Below are positions 16,997 to 25,715 of a stretch of 64,000 bases of DNA, piece after piece. How positions within the stretch are numbered: position 1 is the stretch's first letter; each line of letters begins with the position of its first letter. The stretch spans positions 62,001 through 126,000 of the forward strand of contig NZ_JAGFWR010000002.1 of the NCBI RefSeq assembly GCF_017599305.1, in the 5' to 3' direction. Origin of the DNA: Micromonospora antibiotica. GTDB taxonomy: Bacteria; Actinomycetota; Actinomycetes; Mycobacteriales; Micromonosporaceae. Position numbers and translations under genes: made by a program. Under the pieces are notes generated by a model that saw nothing but the letters and a program-made list of their open reading frames with translations, was not told the DNA's origin and did not search any database.

Positions 16997-18391
16997 ATGA
17001 TGGCCGACCCGGTCACCACCCCCACCGCCGTCGACGCCCCGGCGGGCCTGCGCCGGGAACGGCGTGGCTGGTACCTGTACGACTGGGCCAACTCGGCCTT
17101 CCAGACGACCGTCATCACGGTCTTCCTCGGCCCGTTCCTCACCACCGTCACCGAGTTGGCGGCCGGCTGTGAACTCGGTGCGGACAGCTGCGACGGGTAC
17201 GTGTACCCGTTGGGCATCCGGATCGCCGCCGGCTCGTACTACCCGTACCTGATCTCGTTGTCGGTGTTCCTGACCGTGTTCGTGCTGCCCGTGGTGGGGG
17301 CGATCGCCGACCGGACCCTGCACAAGAAGCGGCTGCTGGCCGGGGCGGCGTTCACCGGGGCGGGGGCGACCGTCGCGATGGCGTTGGTCACCGGCGAGCG
17401 GTACCTGCTCGGTGGGGTGTTGTTCCTGGTCGCCAACATCGCCTTCGGGGCGGCGGTGGTGGTGTACAACTCGTTCCTGCCGCAGCTCGCCGGCCCCGAC
17501 GAACGTGACGCCGTGTCCAGTCGCGGCTGGGCGATCGGTTACCTCGGTGGTGGTGTGCTGCTGGCGTTGAACCTGGTGGCGGTCACGCTGCTCAGCGAGG
17601 ACGACAACCCGCAGCGCACCCTGGACCTGGCGCGCTGGTCGATCGTGTCGGCCGGGGTGTGGTGGGCGGTGTTCACCCTGGTGCCGTTGCGGTGGCTGCG
17701 CGACCATCCCACCGTCGAGGCGGTACGCGGTGCGGGCCGCAACGTGGTCACCGACGGGTTCCGGCAGCTGGGGCGGACCCTGCGGGAGGTCAAGGCGTAC
17801 CCGTTGACGTTGTTCTTCCTGCTGGCGTTCCTGGTCTACAACGACGGCATCCAGACGGTGATCACCCTGGCCAGCCAGTACGGCACCGAGGAGCTGCGGC
17901 TGGGGCAGAGCACCCTGATCGTGACGATCCTGCTGGTGCAGTTCCTCGCCTTCGGTGGGGCGTTGGCGTTGGGGGCGTTGGCCCGGCGCATCGGCGCGTG
18001 GAAGACGGTGCTGCTGTCGCTGGTGCTGTGGACCGGGGTGATCATCGGGGCGTTCCGGTTGCCCGCCGAGGCGCCGCTGCCGTTCATGATCCTCGGTGGG
18101 GCGATCGGTCTGGTCCTCGGCGGCAGCCAGGCGTTGAGCCGGTCGCTGTTCAGCCAGCTCATCCCCGCTGGCAAGGAAGGCGAGTACTACGGGTTCTACG
18201 AGATCAGCGACAAGGGCACCAGTTGGCTCGGCCCGCTGGCGTTCGGGTTGGTCTTCCAGCTCACCTCCTCCTACCGGGTGGGTCTGGTGTCGTTGCTGAT
18301 CTTCTTCGTGGTCGGGTTCGCGTTGTTGGCGGCGGTGCCGATGCGCCGGGCCATCATCGCCGCCGGCAACACCCCGCCCCGGGTGCTGTGA
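16997..18391 (+). CDS. MFS transporter of the Atg22/UMF1 type
   Basis: The 464-residue membrane protein has about 12 hydrophobic segments. Family signatures are RGWYLYDWANSAFQTTVITVF near the N terminus, SRGWAIGYLGGG, and GGSQALSRSLFSQLIP plus GEYYGFYEISDKGTSWLGP in the second half. Yeast Atg22 exports amino acids from the vacuole, but substrates of bacterial relatives are not settled. Two adjacent ATG codons (16997 and 17000) could start it, with GAGGAC upstream. It follows glpQ closely. Confidence 0.88.
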   Translation: MMADPVTTPTAVDAPAGLRRERRGWYLYDWANSAFQTTVITVFLGPFLTTVTELAAGCELGADSCDGYVYPLGIRIAAGSYYPYLISLSVFLTVFVLPVVGAIADRTLHKKRLLAGAAFTGAGATVAMALVTGERYLLGGVLFLVANIAFGAAVVVYNSFLPQLAGPDERDAVSSRGWAIGYLGGGVLLALNLVAVTLLSEDDNPQRTLDLARWSIVSAGVWWAVFTLVPLRWLRDHPTVEAVRGAGRNVVTDGFRQLGRTLREVKAYPLTLFFLLAFLVYNDGIQTVITLASQYGTEELRLGQSTLIVTILLVQFLAFGGALALGALARRIGAWKTVLLSLVLWTGVIIGAFRLPAEAPLPFMILGGAIGLVLGGSQALSRSLFSQLIPAGKEGEYYGFYEISDKGTSWLGPLAFGLVFQLTSSYRVGLVSLLIFFVVGFALLAAVPMRRAIIAAGNTPPRVL

Positions 18392-18436
18392 CCATCGGCC
18401 CGATCCACCCGTGCCGATGGGCTAGGCTGCCCCGAC

Positions 18437-19153
18437 GTGACCGACGACGCCGCTGCCACCCCCACCTGCCTGGCCCGCCCGCTTCCCGGCCCGGATGACG
18501 GCGGGGCCGGCTGCGCCGCCGCGCGGGGCGTCGACGGCCGCCCGTTGCACGCCGCCGCGTTGAAGTTCTTCTGGGGTCCGATGGACTGCGGCAAGTCGAC
18601 GATGGCGTTGCAGATGAACTACAACCACGCCCGGCAGGGGCGGCGGGGGCTGGTCACCACCCGCATCGACAGGTCGTTGGGCCCGCAGGTGACCACCCGC
18701 ATCGGGTTGGCCCACACGGCGGTGGAGGTGACCGACGAGTTGGACCTGCGGGCCCTGGTCCGCGACACCTGGGCCGAGGGGGTCCGCATCGACTACCTGA
18801 TCTGCGACGAGGCGTCGTTCTACGACGTGGCGCACGTCGAGCAGATGGCCGAGCTGGTCGACGGCTACGACGTCGACGTGTACGCCTTCGGTCTGGCCAC
18901 CGACTTCCGGTCCTGCCTGTTCCCGGCCGCCCGGCGGTTGTTCGAACTCGCCGACGAGGTGGCCCGCATCCAGGTGGAGGTGCTGTGCTGGTGCGGCCGG
19001 GAGGGCCTGCTCAACGCCCGGGTCGTCGCCGGGCGGGTGGTCCGTGAGGGGGCGCAGGTCGTCATCGGGGACACCGTCGACACCGCCGACGTGCGCTACC
19101 AGGTGCTGTGCCGACGGCACTACCGCTCCGGCGACCTCGGCCCCCGGGCCTGA
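18437..19153 (+). CDS. tdk: Thymidine kinase (type II)
   Basis: Tdk phosphorylates thymidine in the pyrimidine salvage pathway. The 238-residue protein carries the P-loop GPMDCGKST (about 47-55), a Walker B region YLICDEASF with the catalytic Glu, and a lasso region. CWCG and CRRHY supply zinc-site cysteines. The first 40 residues before the P-loop are longer than usual and of low complexity, so the real start could lie downstream, although no better start codon is evident. Confidence 0.9.
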   Translation: MTDDAAATPTCLARPLPGPDDGGAGCAAARGVDGRPLHAAALKFFWGPMDCGKSTMALQMNYNHARQGRRGLVTTRIDRSLGPQVTTRIGLAHTAVEVTDELDLRALVRDTWAEGVRIDYLICDEASFYDVAHVEQMAELVDGYDVDVYAFGLATDFRSCLFPAARRLFELADEVARIQVEVLCWCGREGLLNARVVAGRVVREGAQVVIGDTVDTADVRYQVLCRRHYRSGDLGPRA

Positions 19154-19165
19154 GCGGGGACGGGT

Positions 19166-19624
19166 TCAGTACGGGTCCCCGCAGACCCGCCACCTGCCGT
19201 CCTCCTTCACCACCGGCAACCGACGCTGCTCGGCGGCCCCACCGTCGCGGGTGACCCGCACCGCCACCTCACCGGCGGGCCTACCCCCCTTGGTGCGTAC
19301 CGACACGTCGAGGATCTCGTAGCCGGTGACCACCGGCGGGGTGCGGACCCACCCGGCGAAACCGACCTCGCTCCACCGGCCCCGGGTCTGCGCGCACAAC
19401 CGCCGGTAGGCCTGGTCCACCTGCCCCGCGGACAACTCCCGGAAGAACCCGTCGGCGGTCTCCCGGACCGGGCCGGTCGCGCCCACCACGACCTGCGCGT
19501 TCCACACGCCCAGCCCGGCCACCCCGACCAGGCACAGGCCGGTGGCGAGGCCGCCCAGGAACAGCCCGGTGCGCACCGGGCGGTGCCGCCGCGCCGGTCG
19601 GGTCCACGCCTGTTCCACACCCAT
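19166..19624 (-). CDS. Membrane-anchored protein, NTF2-like/DUF4878-like
   Basis: The 152-residue product has a basic cytoplasmic start, one transmembrane segment (about 20-42; LFLGGLATGLCLVGVAGLGV) and an extracytoplasmic domain. VRETADGFFRELSAGQVDQAYRRLCAQTR is the usual opening of small NTF2-like fold domains, and LPVVKEDGRWRVCGDPY is their usual close. Two cysteines might pair. Function is unknown. ATG 19624 was chosen because the frame upstream is low-complexity. It converges on tdk with a 12-base gap. Confidence 0.75.
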   Translation of the reverse strand: MGVEQAWTRPARRHRPVRTGLFLGGLATGLCLVGVAGLGVWNAQVVVGATGPVRETADGFFRELSAGQVDQAYRRLCAQTRGRWSEVGFAGWVRTPPVVTGYEILDVSVRTKGGRPAGEVAVRVTRDGGAAEQRRLPVVKEDGRWRVCGDPY

Positions 19625-19734
19625 CACCTGCGACGGTATGCGGGTGGGGCGGTGCCGCGCAGCCGCTTCGCCCCTGTCGCGCCGCCGCGCCGATCGTCTA
19701 CCGTCGGCGCACACCCCTGGTAAAGGAGCGACGG

Positions 19735-21441
19735 ATGAGCCGTTACGTGCAGCCGGTGACGGACATCGACGACCCGTACGCCGGGGACGGGTTGCTGCGG
19801 TCGTGGTTGACCCGGCAGCTCGGGCCGGCCGGGCACGCCGCCGCGCAGGACCAGCTGACCGCGCTGGCCGCCGACGTGGTCGGGCCGTTGCGGGCCGCGC
19901 ACGCCGACGCCGAGGCCCACCCGCCGACGCTGGTGCGTTACGACCCGTGGGGTGCCCGCGTCGACCGGATCGACACCAGCACCGGTTGGCAGGCGCAGCG
20001 GGCCGCCGCCGCCCGACACGCCGTGGTCGCGTTGCCCTACCTGGAGTCGGCGCGCGGCAGGTGGGGGGCCGCCGCCCGCGTCGTCCAGCACGCCCTGCTG
20101 CACCTGTACGGGCCGGAGTCGGCCACGTTCTCCTGCCCGGTGGCGATGGCCGACGGGGCGGCGGCGCTGCTGAGCAGCCCCGACGTCGACGTGCAGGTCC
20201 GTGACGCCTGGCTGCCCCGGTTGATCGCCACCGACCCGGACACGGCGATCGTCAGCGGGCAGTGGATGACCGAGTCGCAGGGCGGTTCCGACCTGTCCGG
20301 CACCAGCACGCTGGGGCGGCCGGCCGCCGACGGGTCGTGGCGGCTGACCGGGGAGAAGTGGTTCTGCTCGGCGGCCGACGCGACGATGGCGGTGGCGTTG
20401 GCCCGGCCGGAGGGCGCCGGGCGGGGCAGCCGGGTCCTCGCCCCGTTCCTGGTGCCCCGGTACGCCGCCGACTCGCCGCTGGCGGGGAGCACCGCCGCCG
20501 CGCACCACCCCGCACCGGGGGTGGTGGTGCACCGGCTCAAGGACAAGTTGGGCACCCGGGCGTTGCCGACCGCCGAGATCGGGTTGCGGGACGCGTACGC
20601 GTTGCCGTTGGGTGACCCGGTGGTGCCGGGCCTGGTGCGGGCGATGACCCTGGTGGTGGTGACCCGGGTGCACAACGCCTCGGCCGCCGCGTCGGGGATG
20701 CGGCGGGGTCTGGCCTACGCGCTGGCGTACGCGCGCGGCCGGCACGTCGCGGGTGGGTCGTTGCTGGACAACCCCCTGCACCGGGCCACCCTCGGTACGT
20801 TGGCGGTCGACGCGGCGGGCGCGTTCGCCCTGGCCGGGCATGCGTTCGCGTTGCTCGGCCGGGTGGAGGTCGGTGGTGATCCGCAGGCCGCCGCCGAGCT
20901 GCGGGTGGTCGCGCCGTTGGCGAAGCTGGCCACCGGTCGGCTGGCGGTGGCCAGTGCCGCCGAGTACGGGGAGGCGTTCGGCGGGGCCGGTTACGTCGAG
21001 GACACCGGGGTGCCGAGGTTGCTGCGCGACGCCCAGGTGCTGCCGATCTGGGAGGGCACCACGAACGTGCTGGCCCTGGACGTGCTGCGCGCGGTCACCC
21101 GGGAGGACGCCGGTACGCCGCTGCTGCGGCGGCTCGCCGGGGCGGTGGACCTGGCCCGGCCGTTGTCCCCGGTGGTGGCGGACACCCTCGCCACGGTCGT
21201 CGGGGAACTGCGGGACACCCTGGGTGAGGTCACCGCCGACCCGGGTGCGGTCGCGGTGCTGGCCGGCGCGCGTGGTCTCGCCCTGCGGATGGCGTACGCG
21301 CTGGCGGCGGCGTTGCTGGTCGAACACGCCGCCTGGGGTGACGGGCAGGCCGAGGTGGCCGCCCGGTTGTGGGCCCGGCGGTGGCTGCGACACGAGGACA
21401 TCGCCGCCGACGCCCACCACCACCTCGACCTGCTCGGCTGA
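19735..21441 (+). CDS. Acyl-CoA dehydrogenase, AidB-like
   Basis: This 568-residue flavoprotein has the acyl-CoA dehydrogenase blocks VSGQWMTESQGGSDLSG, LTGEKWFCSAADATMAVALARPE and, later, GEAFGGAGYVEDTGVPRLLRDAQVLPIWEGTTNVLALD split around position 420. The length and the N-terminal DIDDPYAGDGLLRSWL match the AidB branch, linked in E. coli to alkylation damage and DNA binding, rather than the shorter beta-oxidation enzymes. The substrate is unknown. AAAGGAGCG precedes the ATG. A TetR gene converges from the other side. Confidence 0.88.
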   Translation: MSRYVQPVTDIDDPYAGDGLLRSWLTRQLGPAGHAAAQDQLTALAADVVGPLRAAHADAEAHPPTLVRYDPWGARVDRIDTSTGWQAQRAAAARHAVVALPYLESARGRWGAAARVVQHALLHLYGPESATFSCPVAMADGAAALLSSPDVDVQVRDAWLPRLIATDPDTAIVSGQWMTESQGGSDLSGTSTLGRPAADGSWRLTGEKWFCSAADATMAVALARPEGAGRGSRVLAPFLVPRYAADSPLAGSTAAAHHPAPGVVVHRLKDKLGTRALPTAEIGLRDAYALPLGDPVVPGLVRAMTLVVVTRVHNASAAASGMRRGLAYALAYARGRHVAGGSLLDNPLHRATLGTLAVDAAGAFALAGHAFALLGRVEVGGDPQAAAELRVVAPLAKLATGRLAVASAAEYGEAFGGAGYVEDTGVPRLLRDAQVLPIWEGTTNVLALDVLRAVTREDAGTPLLRRLAGAVDLARPLSPVVADTLATVVGELRDTLGEVTADPGAVAVLAGARGLALRMAYALAAALLVEHAAWGDGQAEVAARLWARRWLRHEDIAADAHHHLDLLG

Positions 21442-21487
21442 GCCCACCTGCCGGGTCTGCCGCGCCGGCCCGACCCGGTGGGCGGGG

Positions 21488-22069
21488 TCAGTGGTCGCGG
21501 GTGGTGAGTGCGCCGTGCAGGAACAGGTCGACCAGGACGGTCGTCGACGGCGCTGCGGTGGCCAACGGTCCGGGTGGGGACAGCAGACCGAGGAAGAGGT
21601 CGGCGAGTTGGTCGGCGGGCAACCGCAGCCGGTCGGCATCGGGGGTGAACAGCGCGGCCACCGCCGCGCGGACCGCCGCACCGGTGGGCGGTGGGGTCCG
21701 GTGGGAGCGGCCGGCGGCGTGCAGGGCGCCCAGCACCGCACCCAACCGGGCCAGGTGGGTGTGGATGACCGTGGCGGCCTCGGTGAGCCGGTCGGTGAGG
21801 GGTCGGGTCCGCTCGACCCGGGCCAACTGGTCGAGCAGCGGGTCCGGGCGCAGGACCTCGGCGACGCAGGCGTCGAGCAGGGCCTGCTTGTCGGCGAAGG
21901 CACGGAACACCGTCGCCTCGCCGATCCCGGCGGCGCGGGCCACCTCGGCGGTGGTCAGGGCGGTGCCCCGGCGGGTCAGCAGCGGCAGGGCGGTCTGCAC
22001 GATCATGGCGCGACGTCGGTCGGCGCTCATGGCCGGCGCGCGCCGCCGACGTCCCCCGGGTGCCGTCAT
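21488..22069 (-). CDS. TetR-family regulator
   Basis: The 193-residue protein has an N-terminal HTH at about residues 15-60 (ALTTAEVARAAGIGEATVFRAFADKQALLDACV) and a helical ligand-binding region. ATG 22069 is used; a start at 22030 (MSADRRR) is also possible. It ends 46 bases from the end of the acyl-CoA dehydrogenase gene and begins 45 bases from the end of the second recombinase gene. Its target and ligand are unknown. Confidence 0.85.
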   Translation of the reverse strand: MTAPGGRRRRAPAMSADRRRAMIVQTALPLLTRRGTALTTAEVARAAGIGEATVFRAFADKQALLDACVAEVLRPDPLLDQLARVERTRPLTDRLTEAATVIHTHLARLGAVLGALHAAGRSHRTPPPTGAAVRAAVAALFTPDADRLRLPADQLADLFLGLLSPPGPLATAAPSTTVLVDLFLHGALTTRDH

Positions 22070-22114
22070 GGCACCAGGCTCGGGAGTGAGCGCTTACTCC
22101 GTCAATCGGTTTTC

Positions 22115-23113
22115 TCAGCTGCGCCGCCGTGCCCGGGCCGCCCAGATGGCGTACGCCGGGTCCCGGTCGAGGTTGTGCCGGTCCCGGTCGTAGCGGCGGG
22201 TGGTCCGTGGGTCGGCGTGTCCCATCGCGTCCTGGACGTCCTCCAACGGCACCCCCTCCTCGCGGGCGGTGGTGGCGAAGGCGTGCCGCAGCGAGTGCGG
22301 GGACAGCTTCGCCGCCGCCGCGATGCCGGCGGTCTCGGCCAACCGGCGTACCAGCCGGAACACCGAGTGCCGGTCGAGGCGGCCACCGGTGGCGGTGGCC
22401 AGCAGTGGGCCGGTCAACGCGTCGACGCTCACCCCGGCGGTCGCCGCCCGGTCGGCGAGGTAGGCGTCGACCGCGTGGGCGGTGCCGGGGGTGAGCGCGC
22501 GACGGCGGGCCTTGCCGCCCTTGCCGACGAACCGGACGCTGCGGTGGCCGCGCTCGGCCCCGAGATCGGTCAGGTCGAGCGAGACCAGCTCACCGACGCG
22601 TAGGCCGAGGTCGGCCAGCAGGGCGACGGCGGCCCGGTTGCGGGCGGCGGTCGGGCCGGTGTCGGTGTCGGCGGCGGCGAGCAGGGCGTCGACCTCCTGC
22701 GGGGTGAGCCCCACGGTTACCGAGTGATCCCGGTCGATGCGTGGCCGGTCGGCGCCGGCAACCGGGTTGGCGTCCACCGCCCGCAGTTTGACCAGGAATT
22801 CGTACCAGCTGGACAGCGCGGAGAGTTTCCGGGCGACGGTGGCCGGGGTCAACGGCCGGCCGCTGCGCGCCGACGGGGTCGCCTCCAACTGCCGGGCGTA
22901 GGCGTTGACGTCGAGGAAGTTGGCCCGCAGCGGGTCCAGGTCACCGGCGGCGCACCAGGTGAGCCAGCCGGCGATGTCGCGCCGGTACGCGTCGCGGGTG
23001 TGCGCCGATAACCGACGGTTACGCAACCACGCCTCGGTGAAGTCGACCGGTGTGCCGGTGAGCGCCGGGCGGGCCGAGGCGCGGGGCAGGACGGGGACGT
23101 CGGGACGCAGCAT
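22115..23113 (-). CDS. Tyrosine recombinase, XerC/D type (second copy)
   Basis: This 332-residue recombinase has the core-binding domain (about 22-120; LSAHTRDAYRRDIAGWL) and a catalytic domain with Arg172 (LRVGEL), Lys198 (GKGG), His273 and Arg276 (HSLRH), His299 (GHAD) and Tyr308. All catalytic residues are present. Its sequence differs clearly from the copy at 6640-7644. No excisionase or phage genes are adjacent. It could be a housekeeping Xer-like enzyme or a solitary recombinase; the dif partner site is not in view. Confidence 0.88.
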   Translation of the reverse strand: MLRPDVPVLPRASARPALTGTPVDFTEAWLRNRRLSAHTRDAYRRDIAGWLTWCAAGDLDPLRANFLDVNAYARQLEATPSARSGRPLTPATVARKLSALSSWYEFLVKLRAVDANPVAGADRPRIDRDHSVTVGLTPQEVDALLAAADTDTGPTAARNRAAVALLADLGLRVGELVSLDLTDLGAERGHRSVRFVGKGGKARRRALTPGTAHAVDAYLADRAATAGVSVDALTGPLLATATGGRLDRHSVFRLVRRLAETAGIAAAAKLSPHSLRHAFATTAREEGVPLEDVQDAMGHADPRTTRRYDRDRHNLDRDPAYAIWAARARRRS

Positions 23114-23173
23114 GCGAAAAAGACTCTCAGCCTCGGTGGGGATTCACCGTGAGGCGCGCCGGTGTCGCCGGTG

Positions 23174-23215
23174 CACCGCTGCGGTGGGGCCGGGCCGGGC
23201 CCCACCGCAGCGGTG
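23174..23215 (-). terminator. Strong hairpin terminator after hsp20
   Basis: A perfect 18-bp GC-rich stem (arms 23174-23191 and 23198-23215) with a six-base loop lies directly after the hsp20 stop codon on the minus strand. There is no U tract, which is usual for actinobacterial terminators. Confidence 0.8.
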
Positions 23216-23219
23216 GCGA

Positions 23220-23642
23220 TCAGGCGGTGAGCTGCTTGCGCCCGTTACTGGCGGTGACGGGCACCCGGCGCGGCTTGGCCCGTTCCGCGATCGGGATGCG
23301 CAGCGTCAGCACCCCGTGCTCGTAGGTGGCTTCCAGCCGGTCGGTGTCGAGGGTGTCGCCGAGGAACAGCTGCCGGGAGAAGGTGCCCATCGGGCGTTCG
23401 GCGGCGACCAGCTCGACGGTGTCGGTGGTACCCCGGCGGCGCTGCGCGCGGACGGTCAGCACGTTGCGCTCCACGGTGCAGTCGATGCTGTCCGGGTCCA
23501 CCCCGGGCAGGTCGAACGCGGCGTGGAAGTGGTCGCCGTCGCGCCAGGCGTCCAGGTGCATCACGGCGGGGCGGCTGGTGGTGCCGAAGAGCTGCTCGGT
23601 GAGCCGGTCGATCTCGCGGAAGGGGTCGGTACGCATCAGCAT
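23220..23642 (-). CDS. Hsp20/alpha-crystallin small heat-shock protein
   Basis: This 140-residue holdase-type chaperone binds unfolding proteins in the cytoplasm. The alpha-crystallin domain runs from about residue 35 to 125: FHAAFDLPGVDPDSIDCTVE, the middle strands, and YEHGVLTLRIP with the conserved GVL motif. The C-terminal IPV-type motif appears as RRVPV. ATG 23642 has GGAGG about seven bases upstream. The HAIR-like operator upstream indicates HspR repression and heat induction, and a strong hairpin follows the stop codon. Confidence 0.93.
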   Translation of the reverse strand: MLMRTDPFREIDRLTEQLFGTTSRPAVMHLDAWRDGDHFHAAFDLPGVDPDSIDCTVERNVLTVRAQRRRGTTDTVELVAAERPMGTFSRQLFLGDTLDTDRLEATYEHGVLTLRIPIAERAKPRRVPVTASNGRKQLTA

Positions 23643-23682
23643 GGTCGTGCCTCCTCGGTTTCCTCGGGCCGAAGGTCCTTGA

Positions 23683-23703
23683 GTTGAGTCAGGTCGACTC
23701 AAC
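23683..23703. promoter_or_regulatory. HAIR-like HspR operator of hsp20
   Basis: TTGAGT, seven bases, ACTCAA matches the core of the HAIR consensus (CTTGAGT-N7-ACTCAAG) bound by HspR. The outer pair is G/C rather than C/G. It lies within a longer perfect 10-bp inverted repeat at 23681-23705, about 40 bases upstream of the hsp20 start. Confidence 0.8.
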
Positions 23704-23789
23704 TCGTACTTCAGTATTTACCCCGTCGCGGGCCACCCGTCAACCCACCCCCCGACCGGCTGCACCACGGTCGACTCCCCGGCCGCCCG

Positions 23790-24125
23790 TCAGGGCCCCG
23801 TACGCCAGTAGATCCCCTGCTCCCGGCTCAGCAGCGCCTCGTCGACCAGATACCGGCGCAGGGTCACATGGTCCGTGCCGCCGCCGTCGCACCACCGCCG
23901 CAACACCTCGTCCACCGCCCGCTCCGGATACCGCACGCCAGGGGTGAACGAGGTGACGACGTGGGCGAGCAGCAACCGACGCCGACCCCGCTGCGCCGGC
24001 AGACCCCACAACACCCCGTCCCGTACGAAGATCCGCAGCACCCGCTGCGCCGGCTCCTCGGCGACCTGCGCGGTGCGGGCGACACGCGCGCAGTCACAGC
24101 CGCCCGGCGTCCACCCGCAGGTCAC
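23790..24125 (-). CDS. DUF2087-domain half of a split HTH/DUF2087 regulator
   Basis: This 111-residue frame contains a DUF2087 domain: RVLRIFVRDGVLWGLPAQRGRRRLLLAHV, then RYPERAVDEVLRRW and TLRRYLVDEALLSREQGIYWR. In relatives this domain is normally joined to an N-terminal ArsR-like HTH in one protein. Here the HTH lies in another frame just upstream (24094-24306), and the two frames overlap by 32 bases. The first 20 residues of this frame do not look like a natural N terminus. This suggests a single gene broken by a frameshift, or a sequencing error. Overlapping translation is less likely. Confidence 0.7.
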   Translation of the reverse strand: MTCGWTPGGCDCARVARTAQVAEEPAQRVLRIFVRDGVLWGLPAQRGRRRLLLAHVVTSFTPGVRYPERAVDEVLRRWCDGGGTDHVTLRRYLVDEALLSREQGIYWRTGP

Positions 24126-24306
24126 CGCCGGCCTCGACGACGAGCCCGGCGTCGGTCAACCGACGCACCGCGGTGACCGCCTGGCGCAGCGGCAGCGCGG
24201 CCCGTGCGGCCACCGCCGCCACATCACCACCGCCGAGCACGATCGCCGCGAAGACCCGCCGTCGCGTCTCGTCGGCGAGCGCACCCGCCAGCGCCTGTGC
24301 CGTCAT
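24094..24306 (-). CDS. HTH half of a split HTH/DUF2087 regulator
   Basis: This 70-residue frame encodes a winged-helix domain resembling ArsR: MTAQALAGALADETRRRVFA, a region of Val/Ala-rich helices, then LTDAGLVVEAGGDLRVD. It stops at 24094, where intact relatives would continue into a linker and DUF2087. The DUF2087 half follows in another frame at 23790-24125. Together they span a regulator of about 170 residues. Frameshift or sequence error is the simplest explanation. Confidence 0.6.
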   Translation of the reverse strand: MTAQALAGALADETRRRVFAAIVLGGGDVAAVAARAALPLRQAVTAVRRLTDAGLVVEAGGDLRVDAGRL

Positions 24307-24398
24307 GCCGGTCACCCTGCCAGCGCCCGCCGGGCCCCGCCATACGTTTACGCCCACCGGGACCGGGCGGGGTGGCTGGCGGGTGGGAGCCGTCCGGC

Positions 24399-24788
24399 TC
24401 AGAGTGCGTGCCCGGTGGTGGCGTCCACGTGCGCGGGCACCTCCTCGTGCCGGTCCCCCACACTGGACGTCCCCGACGGCTCGAACATCAGGATCGACGC
24501 CCCGTCGGGCGCGGACGGCCGGTGCTCCACCCCGCACGGCACCACGTACACCGCACCGCGCGGCAGCACCACCGTCCGCTCGCCGGTGTCCTCCCGCAGC
24601 CCGATGTGCAGCTCACCGTCGAGCACCAGGAAGAACTCGTCGGTGTGGTCGTGGGTGTGCCACACGTGCTCCCCGGCCACCTTCGCCACCCGTACGTCGT
24701 AGTCATTGACCCGGGTGACGATGCGGGGGCTCCACAACTGGTCGAAGGAGGCCAGCGCGGACACCAGGTCGATCGGCTCGTCGCTCAT
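24399..24788 (-). CDS. Small cupin-domain protein
   Basis: This 129-residue single-domain cupin has cupin motif 1 as EHVWHTHDHTDEFFLVLDGEL, with two His and a Glu for metal binding, and motif 2 as PRGAVYVVPCGVEHRP with a further His. Such proteins may be metal-dependent isomerases, dioxygenases or sensors. ATG 24788 is consistent with the domain length. It follows no clear operon, and its substrate is unknown. Confidence 0.85.
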   Translation of the reverse strand: MSDEPIDLVSALASFDQLWSPRIVTRVNDYDVRVAKVAGEHVWHTHDHTDEFFLVLDGELHIGLREDTGERTVVLPRGAVYVVPCGVEHRPSAPDGASILMFEPSGTSSVGDRHEEVPAHVDATTGHAL

Positions 24789-24982
24789 CGCACCATCCTG
24801 GCACCGCCGGCCCGGGCACCCCGTCGGTACCCGCCGGCGCGCGTACACCCGCTGCCGGACGACCACCCGGGGAGCCCTGCCCCCGGTGGCCCACGGTGCG
24901 CCACCGCAGAGACGACGAGTCGTCCCCGACGCCTACTCAAGGTGCGGCAGGCCGCGACGAGGAACTGCCGCCCGGCGTGCGT

Positions 24983-25609
24983 TCACCACCCACGCCGGTG
25001 GGTCCTCAGCGCTGCACGCCAGTGGTGGTCGGGGATCGTGGTCCGCAGAGCGTTGTCGAGCCATCGGCTGGCCCGTCCGCCGAGAAGTGGCAGTGCTGCG
25101 GCGAAGTCGATCTCGTCCTTGGCCGGCCGGTTCACCGGCTTCGCCTTGTAGTGGAGTTGGACCTCTGGTGCCAGGTAGGGCCAGCCCCGGTTCGTACGAC
25201 GCCCGAGGTGGGCGACGGGAAGTGTCACCGCCGGGTGGCGTCGCGAGCGCCACCGCTGCCCCTCGGCGTCCTCGATCATGAACTGGATTCGCCAGGGTGA
25301 GGTGCGGTCTTCCCGGCACCAGATGTCATGGACATGCTCAGGAAGCGTCTCGCCGGCCGGCCAGGGCCGCAGGTGTCCGGGCGGATCGGCGGCCTGGACG
25401 TCCCAGCCCCGCAGAACCTGATGGACCACCTGTTGGTCACGTCTGAGAATCACCACGTCGATGTCGCCGTGAGGCCGAAGGACACGGTCGGTGAACAGCT
25501 CGATCGCGTAGCCGCCGGCCATCCACCAGGGCTTCTGGATGTCGCTGTGGAGAAACCGGTCCACCACCTGCGGTGGAGCCAGTGGTGCCCGCCGCCCGAG
25601 CCCGCTCAT
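24983..25609 (-). CDS. Nucleotidyltransferase-like protein (aminoglycoside/lincosamide NTase type)
   Basis: The 208-residue protein has a nucleotidyltransferase opening: WWMAGGYAIELFTDRVLRPHGDIDVVILRRD, with Gly32-Gly33 and the catalytic carboxylates Asp49 and Asp51. This layout is seen in aminoglycoside 2''- and lincosamide adenylyltransferases, but also in many related proteins with no known activity. Other segments are RIQFMIEDAEGQRWRSRRHP and YLAPEVQLHYKAK. Resistance is possible but unproven. No good ribosome site is visible before ATG 25609, so a start at 25651 also remains possible. Confidence 0.75.
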   Translation of the reverse strand: MSGLGRRAPLAPPQVVDRFLHSDIQKPWWMAGGYAIELFTDRVLRPHGDIDVVILRRDQQVVHQVLRGWDVQAADPPGHLRPWPAGETLPEHVHDIWCREDRTSPWRIQFMIEDAEGQRWRSRRHPAVTLPVAHLGRRTNRGWPYLAPEVQLHYKAKPVNRPAKDEIDFAAALPLLGGRASRWLDNALRTTIPDHHWRAALRTHRRGW

Positions 25610-25715
25610 CGAGTCAGCACACTCGCCCGACGTAGCGCACCGCGCACCCATGGCCGGCCCGCGCTGGGGACATCACTCTCGCTGTAGAAGGACTGACCCC
25701 GTATCTGAGGATGCG

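Noticed and set aside
22115..23113. The second recombinase as proof of an integrated element
   Set aside because: No excisionase, phage genes, tRNA end or flanking repeats are visible; a solitary Xer-type enzyme explains it.
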